Part shown: positions 60,925-64,000 of the stretch, in pieces | Layout: the number at the start of each line of letters is the position of its first letter | Numbering within the stretch: the first letter of the stretch is position 1 | Assembly: GCF_905475465.1 (NCBI RefSeq) | Contig: NC_062241.1 | Location: forward strand, 3,100,001-3,164,000 | DNA: 64,000 bases | Origin: Pieris napi | Taxonomy: Eukaryota; Arthropoda; Insecta; Lepidoptera; Pieridae | Direction of reading: 5' to 3' | Made by a program: the position numbers and the translations under genes | The notes under the pieces: generated by a model | What the model was told of the DNA's origin: nothing | Seen by the model: the letters and a program-made list of their open reading frames with translations, nothing else | Databases searched by the model: none

Positions 60925-63900
60925 TTCCGTTCTTTGCTTTTGTTACACACTCCCTCTAGAGGGGTGTGTTTAAGCCCGTTCGGGGCTATGCCCCCTTCGG
61001 GTGGTGTGACTTCTCGCGCCCTGCTAATACAGGGCGGTACGGGGTCGAGGTTTCTCCTCTTGGTGGGGGCTGCAGCGCGCAAGGAGACGTTGGCCTCAAC
61101 TCGCTGCGCGCAGCCGATGGGGTCTATTCCGGGGTGTCAATCCGGTGGTTTGGGGCCAAGGAGTATTCTCGACTTGGCCCTGGTGTCTCAATGGTTGGTA
61201 TCGGGCAGCTACGCGGCTCGCGGTCAAGCTCCGCCGGGTGAGACCCCCGGTGGCCCCGGGGGAGGCCCAGCGAGGCGACCAGCGGTCGTAGCCGCGGTTG
61301 CTGCCCTGGTGTCACGTCCGGTGGTTGAGGTATCCGCGGAGAATAGCTCACGCGGATACCTGTATTTGTCTGGTGGCCTGGAGTGCCACGGCGCGATGTC
61401 CTTGAGGTGGGGATGTTGAGAGGCGTCCGCTCGATCAAACATCCCCTTGGCGAGCCGTGCGACGAACTCGTCGATTGACTCCATCCTCAAGTCCCGCGCT
61501 ATGGTGGTGTTCCTAACGTAGCGGGGGGCCCCCACTGCGCGTCGTAGGTTGATGTTTTGTACGGCGCGCAGTCTCTGGCGGTGGGTCTCCTTTGTGTAGG
61601 AGTACCACGCCGGTGCCGCGTACGTTAGGTGTGGGCGCACGTACAGTTTGTAGAGCGCGAGCTTGATTCGGAGGGGTAAGTTGCCGTAGAGTAGGGGGTA
61701 GAGCGCGTACGTCGCACCCTTGGCTCTCCCTACTGCCCTGTTGACATGGTGCCGCATTGTGAGTCGCCGGTCTATGGTGACCCCTAAATATGTGACCGGC
61801 GTCTTCCACGGCACGTCCTGATCCAGGAATCTCAGGGGCGGCGGCAACTTACTCTGGCCAAAGGCAATCGCCTGTGTCTTGTTAGGGTTGGCGGCTAATC
61901 TCCACTTTTCTAGCCACTCTGGCAGGAGGTCCAGAGCGCGTTGGAGCTTAACCGCAGCGTGCTTTATTTTTAGGGATGTGGCCACGTACGCCGTATCGTC
62001 TGCGTAGAGGGCCAAGGTGCACCCTTCTGGGCACGGGACGTCGTCAGTATACGTGGCATACAAGATTGGAGACAGCACGCTGCCTTGTGGTACACCCGCC
62101 GTGATAGGTCGCGGTCTCGACGCAGCCTCTCCCGTCGCTACGAAAAACGTGCGATCAGTGAGAAAGGCGCGGAGCACGGCGACTATGCGGCGGGGCAGTG
62201 GAGACTCGGCGAGCTTCAACACGAGGCCATCGTGCCAGACACGGTCGAAGGCCTTTTCCATGTCCAGCATGACGGCTGCGGCCGCGTTCTTCTTGTTCAG
62301 GGCCGTGGCTGCAGTGAAGAGCACCTTCGTCAGCTGCAACGTCGTGCTGTGCTCGCCGCGGAAGCCAAACTGTTCGGGCCTTGGCTGCAGGTAAAGTTGG
62401 ATCCTCTGCAGCAGCAGCCTCTCGAACAGCTTCGACTGCGTCGAGAGCAGAGTGATGGGCCGGTAGCTCTCAGGTCGGGTAGAGTCCTTCCCGGGCTTCG
62501 GTATTAGGATCACCTTGCCCTCTTTCCAGGTCTTCGGGAAGTGGAGGGTCCGGAGGATTCCCGTGAAAAGGCGCGCCAGCGCGACAATCCACCTCATCGG
62601 TAGATGGCGCAGCGCCTGGTGGGTGATGCCATCCGGTCCTGGGGCCTTCTTCAGCGGCAGTCTTCGGATCGTCTTCCGCACTTGCGATGGCGAGAAGAAG
62701 ATCCCGGCTTCGTCAGGTGGGATCGGGCTCGACAACCGGGCCTCGACAGCGCTCTCTACCTCAGCCACACGCGCAGGGGATGTCGCGGTGTTCGGCGAGA
62801 ATTGGCGCTGGAGGTGTTCGGCGAAGATTTCGGCCCGATCGGTGTCATTGTAGGTGATGACGCCGTTGCTGTCATACAGTGGACGCTTCGGCTCTGGAGT
62901 CCGGTAGAGACGGCGGCATAATTGGAAGAGGCGAGTAGGCTCTGTAGTGGCCTCTCCCAGAGAGTGCTCCCACGTGCGCCGCGCGTGTGTCGCCAGTTCG
63001 GCCTTGACACGCTCGGCGAGGCGGTTCAGCTGCGTCTTCAGCACTGGGCAGCGATTGCGCTGCCACTGCCTCCTGAGTGCGCGCTTCTGTTTTATCAGTC
63101 TTTGCACGTGGGGAGCGAGGTCTGGGCGTATGACCTCCGGCGGACGCGTCGTGGTAGCTTCCGCCAGAGCCGCCTGGAGTTGCCGCGTCATGGACTCCGC
63201 CGTGTCGTCAACGGCGCCTGGTGTCATGTCCGGTGGGCCGGGTGCAGGGGTGTCTCCAATGATGGACTCGAAGGCGTTCCAGTCGGTGACCCTGCAGGTG
63301 CGCGCAGGCGGGGATGGTGCCCCCGCGACGATGCACAGCACTGGCTGGTGGTCCGACTGGAATTCGTCCATCAGTACCTCCTGCGCCAGGTGGAGGCCAG
63401 GCCGGTTGTGTACCACCAAGTCTATGATGTCCGGCCTGTGGGTGTCTATCCTTGGGTAGTGTGTCGCGTCTTCTGGCCCGCACACGGTGTAACCTCGGGT
63501 CTCGGCGTATTGTAGAAGTCGAATCCCCCGCGGGCTGTTGGAGTGCGAGTGCCAGCTGATGTGCTTGGCATTCCAGTCGCCCGCGAGGATTGTTGGCCTC
63601 TGTTTGAGCGTGGCCTCCAATTCGGCCGGGATGAAGTTAGAGCCAGGGGGAGCGTAGATGGCCAACACTTCTGTGGGCTGGCCACCCAGTTCCAGCTCTA
63701 CCCCTAGCGTCAGGATGCCAGTGTGATTTGTGGCCTGGATGGCACGATGAGGAATCCTCCTTCTAATCAGTACCGCCAGGCCACGTATGGGCGCCCCGGT
63801 GATCGCCTGGTGCTCTTCGCGGTAGACGAAGTAGCCCGCAGCACTCAGGCGGTCGGTGGAGCGCAAGTGTGTTTCGGAGATGAGCGCCACATCCACGTCT

Positions 63901-64000
63901 TGGGTACGCAAGATGTGACGCAGGTGGTGGCCTTTTCCCCGAAGGCCTGCGGCGTTCCAGTGCAGGAGGCGTAAGTTCATCTTCTTTGTTTTCTTACGCC
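60925..64000 (-). mobile_element. GC-rich Jockey-clade LINE next to U2, 5' end outside the window
   Basis: A non-LTR retrotransposon with an intact ORF2 (61224-63980) and a 300-bp 3' UTR. The 3' UTR contains several hairpins, for example CGCCCTG-CTAATA-CAGGGCG at 61017-61036, AGCCC/GGGCT at 60973-60987, and a CTCTAGAG-centred palindrome at 60945-60969. GC content is very high compared with the surrounding DNA. No poly(A) run is present at the 3' side. The element stops within about ten bases of the U2 start. Any ORF1 and 5' UTR lie beyond 64000. Confidence 0.85.
61224..63980 (-). CDS. LINE ORF2: AP-endonuclease and reverse transcriptase, 918 residues
   Basis: Catalyses target-primed reverse transcription: the endonuclease nicks the target and the RT copies the element RNA there. 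Endonuclease (about 1-215): HWNAAGL (Asn9), ISETHL (Glu36), IYAPPG (108-113), AGDWNAKH (Asp135, Asn137), DIIDLVV (184-190) and SDH (209-211). Reverse transcriptase (about 440-740): LIPKPGKD, SYRPITLLS, FGFRGEHST, MLDMEKAFDRVWH (Asp573), GVPQGSVLSPIL and the catalytic YADD at 659-662. The C-terminal part has LYKLYVRPHLTYAAPAWY and ends Gly/Pro-rich (PPPGPPGVSPGGA) without a CCHC knuckle that I can see. The motif set, in particular GDWNAKH and THYP-x-x-D, is that of the Jockey clade. No stop or frameshift: possibly an active copy. The start ATG is 20 bp inside the window edge. Confidence 0.92.
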   Translation of the reverse strand: MNLRLLHWNAAGLRGKGHHLRHILRTQDVDVALISETHLRSTDRLSAAGYFVYREEHQAITGAPIRGLAVLIRRRIPHRAIQATNHTGILTLGVELELGGQPTEVLAIYAPPGSNFIPAELEATLKQRPTILAGDWNAKHISWHSHSNSPRGIRLLQYAETRGYTVCGPEDATHYPRIDTHRPDIIDLVVHNRPGLHLAQEVLMDEFQSDHQPVLCIVAGAPSPPARTCRVTDWNAFESIIGDTPAPGPPDMTPGAVDDTAESMTRQLQAALAEATTTRPPEVIRPDLAPHVQRLIKQKRALRRQWQRNRCPVLKTQLNRLAERVKAELATHARRTWEHSLGEATTEPTRLFQLCRRLYRTPEPKRPLYDSNGVITYNDTDRAEIFAEHLQRQFSPNTATSPARVAEVESAVEARLSSPIPPDEAGIFFSPSQVRKTIRRLPLKKAPGPDGITHQALRHLPMRWIVALARLFTGILRTLHFPKTWKEGKVILIPKPGKDSTRPESYRPITLLSTQSKLFERLLLQRIQLYLQPRPEQFGFRGEHSTTLQLTKVLFTAATALNKKNAAAAVMLDMEKAFDRVWHDGLVLKLAESPLPRRIVAVLRAFLTDRTFFVATGEAASRPRPITAGVPQGSVLSPILYATYTDDVPCPEGCTLALYADDTAYVATSLKIKHAAVKLQRALDLLPEWLEKWRLAANPNKTQAIAFGQSKLPPPLRFLDQDVPWKTPVTYLGVTIDRRLTMRHHVNRAVGRAKGATYALYPLLYGNLPLRIKLALYKLYVRPHLTYAAPAWYSYTKETHRQRLRAVQNINLRRAVGAPRYVRNTTIARDLRMESIDEFVARLAKGMFDRADASQHPHLKDIAPWHSRPPDKYRYPRELFSADTSTTGRDTRAATAATTAGRLAGPPPGPPGVSPGGA

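Noticed and set aside
60889..61419. Plus-strand ORF of 176 residues, and similar plus-strand ORFs of 90-200 residues up to 63974
   Set aside because: They lie antisense to the LINE ORF2 and its 3' UTR. High GC content makes stops rare, and no protein motif is visible in them.
1..64000. Horizontal transfer of a bacterial or viral system
   Set aside because: No prokaryotic gene organisation or viral structural gene was seen; the only compositionally foreign block is the LINE at 60925-64000, which is explained by its retrotransposon nature.

Overview
This is a eukaryotic, very AT-rich window with the look of a lepidopteran (moth or butterfly) genome. It has short-exon, spliced coding sequence and no bacterial-style operons. 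It is dense with the 3' tails of non-LTR retrotransposons, tRNA-headed SINEs, foldback MITEs and a dead mariner, of types I recognise from memory in Lepidoptera. I cannot name the species. Base-level family assignments are by eye, without database searches.

Region 1-9 kb is intergenic: old LINE tails (one carrying a MITE), a CR1/Jockey-like 3' fragment in reverse at 3.2-3.85 kb and a broken mariner transposase at 5.6-6.3 kb. Region 9.3-20.5 kb holds the only host protein gene I can reconstruct with confidence. It is a five-finger C2H2 zinc-finger protein on the + strand, with 16 coding exons joining in frame to 608 residues, from ATG 9329 to TAA 20427, and a poly(A) signal just after. Several of its introns carry repeats. 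Region 20.5-59.5 kb contains no gene I can support. It is a graveyard of SINEs (two families), CR1/Jockey-like and RTE-like LINE tails, three MITE families and unexplained AT-rich sequence, with a few GC-richer islets.

Region 59.5-64 kb is the most interesting part. Two nearly identical U2 snRNA copies (59620-59807 + and 60731-60918 -) face each other across a 0.9-kb AT-rich spacer. Directly against the 5' end of the minus copy, in the same orientation, lies a strikingly GC-rich Jockey-clade LINE with an intact 918-residue endonuclease/reverse transcriptase and a hairpin-rich, apparently poly(A)-less 3' UTR. Its 5' part runs off the window. This arrangement suggests a retrotransposon targeted to U2 snRNA genes, which I regard as the best candidate for something undescribed. 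A CTCF-consensus site lies about 75-90 bp upstream of the plus U2 copy.

There is no multi-gene pathway here. The functional content is one putative transcription factor, one or two splicing snRNA genes and a possibly active retrotransposon, embedded in layered, nested repeat insertions that give relative ages.
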